Of a stretch of 5,002 bases of DNA, positions 1 to 5,002 are shown piece by piece. The notes under the pieces were generated by a model, which ran no database searches, was not told the origin of the DNA, and saw only the letters and a list, made by a program, of their open reading frames with translations. The stretch is from an uncultured Ruminococcus sp. (lineage in GTDB: Bacteria > Bacillota > Clostridia > Oscillospirales > Acutalibacteraceae), in assembly GCA_945632055.1 (NCBI GenBank), contig CALZCU010000104.1:1-5002 (forward strand), written 5' to 3'. The position numbers and the translations under genes are program-made. Every line of letters begins with the position of its first letter. Within the stretch, counting starts at the first letter, position 1.

Positions 1-11
1 TAACAGTATGC

Positions 12-54
12 GAAAAAGAGTATGTGTTTTTACCATAAGATAAAAACATATACT
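12..54 (-). terminator. AT-rich hairpin, possible minus-strand terminator
   Basis: The arms at 19-32 and 41-54 are complementary over 14 bp with one G-U pair, around an 8-base loop (33-40). On the minus strand the second arm runs into CTTTTTC (complement of 12-18), which is the layout of an intrinsic terminator. On the plus strand no T-run follows. The stem is mostly A-T pairs, so it would be weak. No minus-strand gene is evident in the window to be terminated, so it could instead be a plain inverted repeat or the end of something lying to the left. Confidence 0.35.
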
Positions 55-136
55 ATTATCGGTAAATATAATATCTAATTGTGTCGCAAGATTATTATAT
101 TCCATTTATCCCTAAATATCAATATGTTTTGTAAAT

Positions 137-162
137 AAACTTTCGAGACCGCCGAAAAGTTT
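137..162. repeat. Imperfect inverted repeat
   Basis: AAACTTTCG (137-145) pairs with CGAAAAGTTT (153-162) with one bulged base and a 7-base loop. On the minus strand it is followed by TTTATTTAC, loosely terminator-like; on the plus strand no T-run follows. Function is unknown. Confidence 0.35.
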
Positions 163-217
163 GTGTAAAAGTGAATAATGAACTTCTTTTCAAGCAATAA
201 TGGAAACAGATCTGTCA

Positions 218-242
218 AAAAACGCCATAGTATGCCGTTTTT
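218..242. repeat. Near-perfect 25-bp dyad with A- and T-tract ends
   Basis: The dyad is centred on G230. Eleven of the twelve base pairs about the centre are complementary: A218-A222 with T238-T242, CG with CG, a C/C mismatch (225/235), then CATA with TATG. An A-run leads in and a T-run leads out, as in a bidirectional intrinsic terminator. The RNA stem would have an internal mismatch and a small loop formed by opening the centre. It could equally be a protein-binding site. It lies inside a 61-codon open frame (178-363), which argues mildly against that frame being a gene. Confidence 0.45.
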
Positions 243-365
243 AGCAAGAGAGCAGATGAAAGTTCGCTTGATCAACACGCCGAAACAGACGAGGTATGGC
301 TTATGTAAACTGTGCGAACGCAAACAACGAGTATTGCGTAGGTGGGTTGTGGTAGATTGTTGAAA
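235..365. other. GC-elevated island of unknown function
   Basis: Hand counting gives about 45% GC here against about 20-25% in the flanking 60-base blocks, which suggests a conserved unit rather than drifted spacer. The only plus-strand open frame (178-363, 61 codons) would give a basic peptide with a CxxC pair (CKLCERK) and a C-terminal Cys. Its start lacks a clear Shine-Dalgarno sequence and the frame crosses the 218-242 dyad. A small stem is possible between ACGCAA (318-323) and TTGCGT (334-339). A structured RNA, a degenerate gene or a small peptide are all open; I recognise none of them. Confidence 0.3.
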
Positions 366-373
366 CTTGGATA

Positions 374-416
374 TGGAAAATTTACTGAATGTATGATACA
401 ATTTAATGTATATAAT
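374..416 (+). promoter_or_regulatory. Probable promoter of the kinase operon
   Basis: TGGAAA (374-379) and TACAAT (397-402) are separated by 17 bp, giving a plausible sigma-A-type promoter with a leader of about 55 nt before the start at 466. A consensus TATAAT lies at 411-416, but no good -35 sits 16-18 bp before it. The surrounding DNA is very AT-rich, so chance matches are likely and the exact hexamers are uncertain. Confidence 0.45.
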
Positions 417-465
417 ATTTGCAAGTAAATGGATATTTCTTTTTCAAAAAAAAGAGGTGCGATAT

Positions 466-2109
466 ATGACAAAATCCCTTAAACGGAATTATTACACCGT
501 AATCATTGTTGCGCTGTTGATTGTTTGTGCTGTCATTTCCCGTATTATAGGAAATCTTGATATTTGTCCGATTACCCTCGGACTTATACGAACTTTCATC
601 TATATCGGTCTGTATATCGGGTGGGGGATTTCGGTCAGCAAACGCATAATTCATACTCAGGTGCGCCGCCATTTGGTTGCTGTAGCTTTTCTCAATGTTT
701 TTTGGTTTGTCATAAGGTCAATGAAATATTATTTTGTTACCGACCCCGATGTATCACGACAGCTATGTTATTGGTACTATTTCCCGATGCTTTTTATTCC
801 GCTTATTTCCATATTTGTATCCTTGTCGCTGGGCAAGCCTGAGAATTACCGTCTGCCTAAATGGACATCGTTGCTATATATTCCCACCATATTTTGTCTT
901 TTATTGGTAGCGACAAACGATTTTCATCAGCTTGTTTTTTCTTTCCAGACAGGAGAAGTATGGACTGACAAGAATAATGAATATGCTTTCGGATACTATT
1001 TTGTAATCGGCTGGGAAATAATCTGCGCCTTGACTGCATTTACTGTTATGGTAATCAAATGCCGCTTGTCACAAAGAAAAAAATATCTGCCGTTGAGCCT
1101 GCTTTGTGTATGTATTGTATATGCTTTAATCTATGCAAGCGGTGCGGAGTGGTTGCGGATTATCTGCGGAGATATTACAGCAGTTCAGTGCCTTATGGTT
1201 ACAGCAATACTTGAAAGCTGTATTCAGTGCGGTCTGATACAGACAAATACCGGATATGACGCACTGTTTGAAGCAGGAACTTTTAAAGCACAGATTACCG
1301 ATACTGCATATCACACACGATACGCTTCCGCAAATTCACCGAAGCTGTCAGATATTGTAATGCGTTCTGCAGAAAACGGAGCAGTCGGCATTGATGAAAA
1401 AACAGTTCTTAAAAGCAATCCGATAGAGGGCGGTTATGTCCTCTGGCTTGAGGATATTTCAGATATAGCCGCTTTGCTTAGGGAGCTTGAAGAAAACAAA
1501 GAAACTATTGCGGAAAGCAATTTTCTTGAGCAGGAGAATTATCGCACAAAGCTGAAAATCAATACTCTTCAGGAAAAAAACCGTCTGTATGACCTTTTGC
1601 AGGAGCAGACTGCACATCAGATTGACTTGCTTGATGAACTTATAACTCGGTACAATGCAGAAGATAATAAAGAAAAGCGCCGCAGTCTGCTTGCAAAGAT
1701 TGCAGTTATCGGTGCATACATAAAACGCAGAGGCAACCTGATGTTTATCGGAGAAAAATCTGCAACAACCGATACTGCTGAGCTTATGCTGTGCCTTGAG
1801 GAGTCCTTTGCAAATCTTGAGCTTATGGGAGTGGAGTGCGCAGTTGATATTCCGAGTAACAATAAAATTGATACAACGGACGCCATTCGTGTGTATGACT
1901 TTTTTGAAGCAGTAACGGAAGAGGCAATAGATGATTTACACTCAGTATGGTTCAAAGCCCGAAGTAATGCAGACTCTGTAATCTTTCGTCTTGAAGCGGA
2001 ATGTGAAAGCGAGCTTGATGATTTTTCAAGGCTCGCAGAAAAAAGCAGTTTTGAGGACGGAGTATGGCAGTTTACTCTCAAGGTCGAGAAAGCAGGTGAA
2101 CAGCAGTGA
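466..2109 (+). CDS. 7TM sensor protein with degenerate histidine-kinase domain
   Basis: Probable membrane signal sensor of 547 residues. The ATG at 466 is chosen over an in-frame ATG at 406 because AGAGGTG (453-459) sits six bases before it and 406 has no such site. Hydrophobic segments at about 11-29, 38-56, 66-86, 104-122, 134-152, 174-196 and 206-224 form a seven-helix region like the N-terminal 7TM domain of some histidine kinases; the NDFHQLVF motif at 151-158 is typical. A PAS-like segment (about 262-335) and a coiled coil (about 335-382) follow. The dimerisation-like helices contain His384 (TAHQIDLLDEL) and a YIKRRGNL motif (418-425). The ATPase region is degenerate: aligned by eye with the next gene's product, the N-box Asn is Asp489, and no G1 or G2 box follows before the end. 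It is therefore probably a pseudokinase (inference). Its TGA stop overlaps the start of the next gene. The ligand is unknown. Confidence 0.85.
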   Translation: MTKSLKRNYYTVIIVALLIVCAVISRIIGNLDICPITLGLIRTFIYIGLYIGWGISVSKRIIHTQVRRHLVAVAFLNVFWFVIRSMKYYFVTDPDVSRQLCYWYYFPMLFIPLISIFVSLSLGKPENYRLPKWTSLLYIPTIFCLLLVATNDFHQLVFSFQTGEVWTDKNNEYAFGYYFVIGWEIICALTAFTVMVIKCRLSQRKKYLPLSLLCVCIVYALIYASGAEWLRIICGDITAVQCLMVTAILESCIQCGLIQTNTGYDALFEAGTFKAQITDTAYHTRYASANSPKLSDIVMRSAENGAVGIDEKTVLKSNPIEGGYVLWLEDISDIAALLRELEENKETIAESNFLEQENYRTKLKINTLQEKNRLYDLLQEQTAHQIDLLDELITRYNAEDNKEKRRSLLAKIAVIGAYIKRRGNLMFIGEKSATTDTAELMLCLEESFANLELMGVECAVDIPSNNKIDTTDAIRVYDFFEAVTEEAIDDLHSVWFKARSNADSVIFRLEAECESELDDFSRLAEKSSFEDGVWQFTLKVEKAGEQQ

Positions 2110-3398
2110 CTACCTTTTATCAGGCATCGTCGGCAGAGCAATCCCTGTTTATGGTTTGTCTTTTCTTTCTGCTGATTGTAACCTTGTTTTATTCAATTGC
2201 TTTTTATGAAAGAACACAGATTAAATGGAGTATATATCTGAATACAGCAGCATTTCCGCTTGTTTTTGCACTGTTATCCGTAATAGGGGAAGGCTACAGA
2301 AAAATTGAAGTGAGTCGGCAGTACGAAGTGTTAATTCCGTTACCGATGTGGCTGATGCGGTGCATTGCAGGAGCAATAATTTTACTGCTGATTTTTGAAA
2401 CGGTTGTTTTGTTTCGGGAAAGAGGTAAAAATCTCAGCCGCAGTTCAGTAAAGCAGGCAATAGATACGCTTCCGAGTGCAATTTGTTACTTTACTCCGTC
2501 AGGCACTGTCAAGCTGTGCAATCTGCAAATGCACCGCCTGTTCCGAAGTCTTGCGCAAAGCGATATGCAGTCTTTCGGAGAATTGCAGAAGGCTCTTGAT
2601 GATTGCGATGAAAAAAGCGGTATCATAAGACTGCCCGATGTCAGACAGACTTATCTTTTCCCAAACGGAAAGGCTTGGCGTTATTCTCAGAAAGAGATAA
2701 CAGCCTCTGACGGCATTGTATATACCGAGGTCATATTTTCCGATGTAACCGAGCTTTATGAAAAAAACTTAAAAATAAAGGAACAGACCGCACAGCTCAA
2801 AAAGATTTCCCGTGATTTAAAAATCCTTTCTGAAAATGTTTTAGCTATGACAAAGGAAAAGGAATTGCTGGCGGCTAAAACAAGGCTTCACGACCGTATG
2901 AGTGCAGGGATAATTGCAATGCGACAGATTTTACAGCAGGAGAAAATGACGGAAGAAACTGCTGATGCCGTAAGCTTGTTTCAAAAAGCGGTAAGCACAA
3001 TAAAAAATGATAATGAATATCCGTTGGAGCGAGGAGAGCTTGCAGAATTTATGCGTGATGCAGATACAATCGGTGTAAAAGCAGAGCTTAACGGAGAGAT
3101 GCCGCAACAGCAGGAGCTTTACAGGGTGTTCTTGCTTGCAATGCGTGAGTGCCTTACAAACAGCGTCCGTCACGCCGACGCAACAAGTCTGACGATTGAT
3201 ATACAGAACGATGACTGTTCTGCTTCAATACGCATCACAAACAACGGAAAGCCGCCCGAAAGTAAAGTCATTCCAAAAGGCGGATTGCTTAATCTTTACA
3301 GCCATATTACAAATCTGGGAGGTAGTATGGAAATACAGTCAAATCCTGTTTTTGTGCTGACAGTGACTGTACCGAAAGCGAAGGAGGAAACAAAATGA
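2106..3398 (+). CDS. Membrane PAS sensor histidine kinase
   Basis: Histidine kinase of 430 residues, probably the catalytic partner of the operon. The start is the GTG at 2106, which overlaps the upstream TGA (GTGA) and has AGGTGA (2094-2099) six bases ahead; the later ATG at 2151 would cut into the first membrane helix. Three hydrophobic segments (about 13-34, 42-62, 83-103) anchor it. A PAS-like domain (about 113-217), with the opening pattern AIDTLPSAICYF, and a coiled coil (about 218-255) follow. The phosphoacceptor is His262 in RLHDRM, the HD-type H box of NarL-partner kinases. The N box has Glu348 and Asn352 (RECLTNSVRHA). G1 reads ITNNGKPP (377-384), with Asn where the usual Asp stands. 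G2 is KGGLLNL (391-397), followed by LGGSMEI. It should autophosphorylate and pass phosphate to the regulator encoded immediately downstream through an ATGA overlap. Confidence 0.9.
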   Translation: MTTFYQASSAEQSLFMVCLFFLLIVTLFYSIAFYERTQIKWSIYLNTAAFPLVFALLSVIGEGYRKIEVSRQYEVLIPLPMWLMRCIAGAIILLLIFETVVLFRERGKNLSRSSVKQAIDTLPSAICYFTPSGTVKLCNLQMHRLFRSLAQSDMQSFGELQKALDDCDEKSGIIRLPDVRQTYLFPNGKAWRYSQKEITASDGIVYTEVIFSDVTELYEKNLKIKEQTAQLKKISRDLKILSENVLAMTKEKELLAAKTRLHDRMSAGIIAMRQILQQEKMTEETADAVSLFQKAVSTIKNDNEYPLERGELAEFMRDADTIGVKAELNGEMPQQQELYRVFLLAMRECLTNSVRHADATSLTIDIQNDDCSASIRITNNGKPPESKVIPKGGLLNLYSHITNLGGSMEIQSNPVFVLTVTVPKAKEETK

Positions 3399-4033
3399 AG
3401 CAGGTGCTAATCGTAGAAGACCAGCGTATGCCTCGTGAAAATATGGAACGGATAATATCCGACAACACAAGCTATGAGCTTGCCGCAAGCATAAGCAGTG
3501 CGGAGCTTGCAATTATCAAATGTCAGCGACAGCATATCGACCTTGTCCTGATGGATGTATGCACCACAGGCAGTAAGGACGGAATTGAAGCCGCCGCAGA
3601 AATCAAGAAGCAGTTTCCGAACATCAAAATTATTATCGTGACTTCTATGGTAGAGGTGAGCTACCTTGACCGTGCAAAAGCCGCAGGAGCAGACAGCTTC
3701 TGGTATAAGGATGTCAGCAAGGAAACCTTGGTTGATGTGATTGACCGCACAATGTCGGGCGAGCATATTTTTCCCGATAAGACTCCGTCCGTACAATTAG
3801 GTCGAGCAAGCAGTGCTGAGTTTACTGCAAAGGAAATTGAAGTTCTGCGCCTTGTGTGCGACGGTCTGGAATACAACGAGATTGCAGAAAGGCTGTGCGT
3901 GTCGGTCAACACAGTCAAAACCCATGTTTCTCATATCCTTCAAAGAACAGGCTATGCCAACAAAACCCGACTTGCAATTGCAGTCACCAACAAGAAATTC
4001 ATTATCCCAAGCCTGCCTGAGGATAATGAATAA
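3395..4033 (+). CDS. NarL/LuxR-family response regulator
   Basis: DNA-binding response regulator of 212 residues, the usual length for the NarL type. The ATG at 3395 overlaps the kinase stop (ATGA), and AAGGAGG (3381-3387) lies seven bases before it. The receiver domain (about 1-120) shows the acidic pair Glu8-Asp9, phospho-acceptor Asp54 (LVLMDV), the switch position at Thr83/Ser84 (IIIVTSM) and Lys105 (FWYKD), so it looks fully functional. A short linker leads to the LuxR-type helix-turn-helix (about 143-198), with FTAKEIEVL at its start and the VSVNTVKTHVSHIL recognition region at about 169-182. Phosphorylation by the kinase encoded immediately upstream is expected from the operon and from family knowledge. 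Target promoters are unknown; the palindrome at 4201 is one candidate. It is the last gene before the 4053 terminator. Confidence 0.95.
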   Translation: MKQVLIVEDQRMPRENMERIISDNTSYELAASISSAELAIIKCQRQHIDLVLMDVCTTGSKDGIEAAAEIKKQFPNIKIIIVTSMVEVSYLDRAKAAGADSFWYKDVSKETLVDVIDRTMSGEHIFPDKTPSVQLGRASSAEFTAKEIEVLRLVCDGLEYNEIAERLCVSVNTVKTHVSHILQRTGYANKTRLAIAVTNKKFIIPSLPEDNE

Positions 4034-4052
4034 AACAAAATATTTGTATAAT

Positions 4053-4088
4053 AATTCCTCGGCTTTGCAGAAAAGTCGGGGAATTTTT
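4053..4088 (+). terminator. Intrinsic terminator of the kinase-regulator operon
   Basis: The arms at 4053-4066 and 4072-4085 pair over 14 bp with two G-U wobbles around a 5-base loop (GCAGA), and a run of five T ends at 4088. It begins 19 bases after the regulator stop codon, where an operon terminator is expected. Confidence 0.85.
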
Positions 4089-4099
4089 GCTGAAAATAT

Positions 4100-4144
4100 A
4101 TGAAAGTCGAGTACCTCGACACGCAATTCGAGCAGATAGGTTGA
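4100..4144 (+). other. Short hairpin and 14-codon coding-like fragment
   Basis: An ATG at 4100 opens 14 codons (MKVEYLDTQFEQIG) to a TGA at 4142-4144, without a ribosome binding site. The codons look coding-like against the AT-rich surroundings, so this may be a decayed gene fragment or chance. The same DNA contains a perfect 6-bp hairpin, GTCGAG (4106-4111) with CTCGAC (4115-4120) around TAC. It lies downstream of a terminator, so expression is doubtful. Confidence 0.2.
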
Positions 4145-4161
4145 TATTGTCAAACCTTTTT
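4138..4161 (+). terminator. Weak second terminator-like hairpin
   Basis: AGGTTGA (4138-4144) can pair with TCAAACCT (4150-4157) with one bulge around a 5-base loop, and T4157-T4161 follow. It could back up the stronger terminator at 4053-4088. The stem is short, so chance is a fair alternative. Confidence 0.3.
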
Positions 4162-4200
4162 AGCCCGACCATTTTGAAAAGATTTCATATAAAGTGAAAA

Positions 4201-4218
4201 ATCACCCATATGGGTGAT
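4201..4218. promoter_or_regulatory. Perfect 18-bp palindrome, candidate operator
   Basis: ATCACCCATATGGGTGAT is identical to its own reverse complement over 18 bases. It sits 107 bases before the lipoprotein start and abuts the -35 zone of the possible promoter at 4240-4245, a usual place for an operator. No T-run follows, so a terminator is unlikely. Candidate binders are the response regulator encoded upstream or an unlinked repressor; its C-run/G-run halves loosely recall some metal-sensor operators, but that resemblance is not strong enough to assign. Confidence 0.5.
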
Positions 4219-4262
4219 GTGCAGTCCTGTAATTAATTGTATAATATAATTGGCAATATAAT
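4218..4262 (+). promoter_or_regulatory. Probable promoter of the lipoprotein gene
   Basis: Two consensus TATAAT hexamers occur at 4240-4245 and 4257-4262. Upstream matches are weak: TGTGCA (4218-4223, 16-bp spacing) for the first and TTAATT (4233-4238, 18-bp spacing) for the second. A poor -35 next to a palindrome would fit an activator-dependent or regulated promoter, but this is inference. The leader would be about 55-75 nt. Confidence 0.45.
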
Positions 4263-4325
4263 ATATTTGCTGTGGCATTTTTGTAATAACACAAGAAATC
4301 TTTTACAACAAACGGAGGTAATAGT

Positions 4326-4760
4326 ATGAAAAAGATTATAATTTTAATGATGAGCTTAGTTATGGTATTCTCATTTGCCGCCTGCGGCGGAGAAAGCAGC
4401 AGTCAGGGCGGAGGTAACAGTGAGAAAACCTCAAGCACAGTGAATGACAATCCATACAATCTTGACAAGAAGTCCACAGAGACGCAGCCTATGAGTACTG
4501 AAAGAGCAAGCATGGAAGTGCTCAGAGAAACTGCTCAGACCTACTTAGGCGGCTTGAACTACTTTGAGGGTGCTGAACAGGCAAACCTGACATATGATGA
4601 TGTTAAGGAGCATATCGGAGTTGACGCAACTGTGTACCGCTATGACGATAACCGTCAGGCTGAGCTTTATATATGGTATGTTGACGGCGATGACAAAGCT
4701 TCGCTGAATTTATGGTTTGTTGACGGCAAGTTGAATGCCTGCGGTGTATATAACATTTGA
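4326..4760 (+). CDS. Small secreted lipoprotein of unknown function
   Basis: Predicted membrane-anchored lipoprotein of 144 residues. The ATG at 4326 follows GGAGG (4314-4318) by seven bases. The signal peptide has MKK, a hydrophobic core (4-18) and a lipobox ending FAAC, with Cys20 as the lipidation site, then a Gly/Ser-rich linker (21-32) and a polar low-complexity stretch to about 58. The C-terminal domain (about 60-144) begins with a helix (SMEVLRETAQTYL) and has a YDDVKEHIGVD turn and beta-strand-like YIWYVDGD, LNLWFVDGKLNA segments. The pattern loosely recalls the small alpha/beta fold of BLIP/SmpA-type lipoproteins, but I do not recognise a named family. It has its own promoter region and is flanked by terminators on both sides. 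It may be a target or accessory sensor of the adjacent regulators; that is inference from position only. Confidence 0.9.
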   Translation: MKKIIILMMSLVMVFSFAACGGESSSQGGGNSEKTSSTVNDNPYNLDKKSTETQPMSTERASMEVLRETAQTYLGGLNYFEGAEQANLTYDDVKEHIGVDATVYRYDDNRQAELYIWYVDGDDKASLNLWFVDGKLNACGVYNI

Positions 4761-4782
4761 TAAAAGTGAACAGAAATTTTTT

Positions 4783-4810
4783 GAGGGGGCTTGCTTCGGC
4801 AAGCCTCTTT
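4783..4810 (+). terminator. UUCG-loop terminator after the lipoprotein gene
   Basis: GGCTTGC (4788-4794) and GCAAGCC (4799-4805) form a perfect 7-bp stem closed by the very stable C(TTCG)G tetraloop. The stem can extend by five more pairs, three of them G-U, using 4783-4787 and 4806-4810. The T-rich stretch after the core stem (TCTTTC) is short, so termination may be partial and allow read-through into the gene at 4848, for which I see no separate promoter. Confidence 0.75.
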
Positions 4811-4847
4811 CAGAAAACGGATTTAGCAGAAAATGGGAGGTGGTTTA

Positions 4848-5002
4848 ATGAAGAGAGTCGTTGTAGATATGCAAAACGCCTTGTTTGCTGATGCCATAGC
4901 AACTGCTTTGCGGAATTTCGATTCGGACTTTGAGGTTTTTCCGAGTGAAAATCCCGACAAAACAACGGATTTGTGTGCCGATACAGAGGCGAATGTTCTG
5001 AT
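4848..5002 (+). CDS. Probable atypical response regulator, N-terminal part
   Basis: A gene starts at ATG 4848 with GGGAGG (4835-4840) seven bases before it and remains open to the window edge, giving 51 complete codons. The opening pattern, hydrophobic strand VVVDM, then ALFADAIATAL helix, then a second strand DFEVF, matches the first beta-alpha-beta of a receiver domain such as a NarL-type regulator. The usual acidic pair is reduced to Asp7-Met8, so Mg-dependent phosphorylation may be impaired. The phospho-acceptor and any DNA-binding domain lie beyond the window, so the family call rests only on this start and on the signalling neighbourhood. It may be co-transcribed with the lipoprotein gene by read-through of the 4783-4810 hairpin. 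Confidence 0.6.
   Translation, partial: MKRVVVDMQNALFADAIATALRNFDSDFEVFPSENPDKTTDLCADTEANVL

Larger units (their letters stand above)
1..465. other. Non-coding leader upstream of the kinase operon
   Basis: This stretch has no convincing protein-coding gene. Most of it is very AT-rich (roughly 20-30% GC by hand count in 1-180 and 361-420), but positions about 240-360 rise to about 45% GC. It holds three inverted repeats (19-54, 137-162, 218-242), a smaller one at 318-323/334-339, and a likely promoter near its right end. Open frames exist on both strands, but they have poor ribosome binding sites, no recognisable family and, on the minus strand, runs of Phe/Ile/Leu typical of AT-rich non-coding DNA. 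It may contain a small RNA or the remnant of an element; neither is shown. Confidence 0.6.

Noticed and set aside
268..275. TTGATCAA 8-bp palindrome as an operator
   Set aside because: It is too short to stand out from chance and has no extended symmetry.
75..401. Minus-strand open frame of 108 codons in the leader
   Set aside because: It has no clear ribosome binding site, crosses the 137-162 and 218-242 inverted repeats, and has a Phe/Ile/Leu/Ser-rich composition typical of chance frames in AT-rich DNA. I recognise no domain.
406..465. Upstream ATG start for the 7TM protein adding 20 residues
   Set aside because: The extension has no Shine-Dalgarno site and overlaps the AT-rich promoter zone, while the ATG at 466 has AGAGGTG at correct spacing.
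1617..2141. Minus-strand open frame of 174 codons opposite the 3' end of the 7TM gene
   Set aside because: It is Ser/Arg-rich antisense to a well-supported gene with clear domain structure, and shows no recognisable family or ribosome binding site.
3797..4153. Minus-strand frame of 118 codons across the regulator 3' end and terminator
   Set aside because: It runs antisense to the helix-turn-helix domain and through the operon terminator, so it is a shadow of the real gene.
4201..4218. Reading the palindrome as an intrinsic terminator
   Set aside because: No T-run follows on either strand, and a strong terminator already lies at 4053-4088.
1..5002. CRISPR array, transposase, phage genes, tRNA or rRNA
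   Set aside because: No regularly spaced direct repeats, no integrase or transposase motifs and no cloverleaf or rRNA-like sequence were seen.

Overview
The window looks like a chromosomal regulatory locus from a low- to mid-GC Gram-positive anaerobe of the class Clostridia (Ruminococcaceae/Oscillospiraceae-like). This rests on strong purine-rich ribosome binding sites (AGGTG, AAGGAGG, GGAGG), AT-rich intergenic DNA, short overlaps inside an operon, a Gly/Ser-rich small lipoprotein, and protein types I associate with gut Clostridia. Species cannot be assigned from the sequence alone.

Layout, all genes on the + strand. Positions 1-465 are a non-coding leader with several inverted repeats, an island of higher GC at about 240-360, and a probable promoter at about 374-416. 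Positions 466-4033 hold a tightly coupled three-gene signalling operon: a seven-transmembrane sensor with a degenerate kinase domain, a membrane PAS sensor histidine kinase with recognisable H, N and G boxes, and a NarL/LuxR-type response regulator. The junctions are 4-base GTGA and ATGA overlaps. A hairpin-plus-T terminator follows at 4053-4088. Positions 4089-4325 are non-coding, with small hairpins, an exact 18-bp palindrome and AT-rich promoter-like DNA. Positions 4326-4760 encode a 144-residue lipoprotein, followed by a UUCG-loop hairpin (4783-4810). A further gene starts at 4848 and leaves the window; its visible 51 residues resemble the start of an atypical receiver domain lacking half of the usual acidic pair.

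Proposed working model (inference): the 7TM protein senses a signal but probably cannot phosphorylate, because its ATPase domain lacks the Asn of the N box and the G boxes. It may control the active kinase encoded next to it, perhaps by heterodimerisation. The active kinase would phosphorylate Asp54 of the response regulator, which binds DNA through its C-terminal helix-turn-helix. The palindrome ahead of the lipoprotein gene is a candidate operator, for this regulator or another. The most unusual feature is the pairing of a pseudokinase with a kinase in one operon. The rest is regulatory and fairly ordinary, and I see no phage, CRISPR, transposase, tRNA or rRNA signal.
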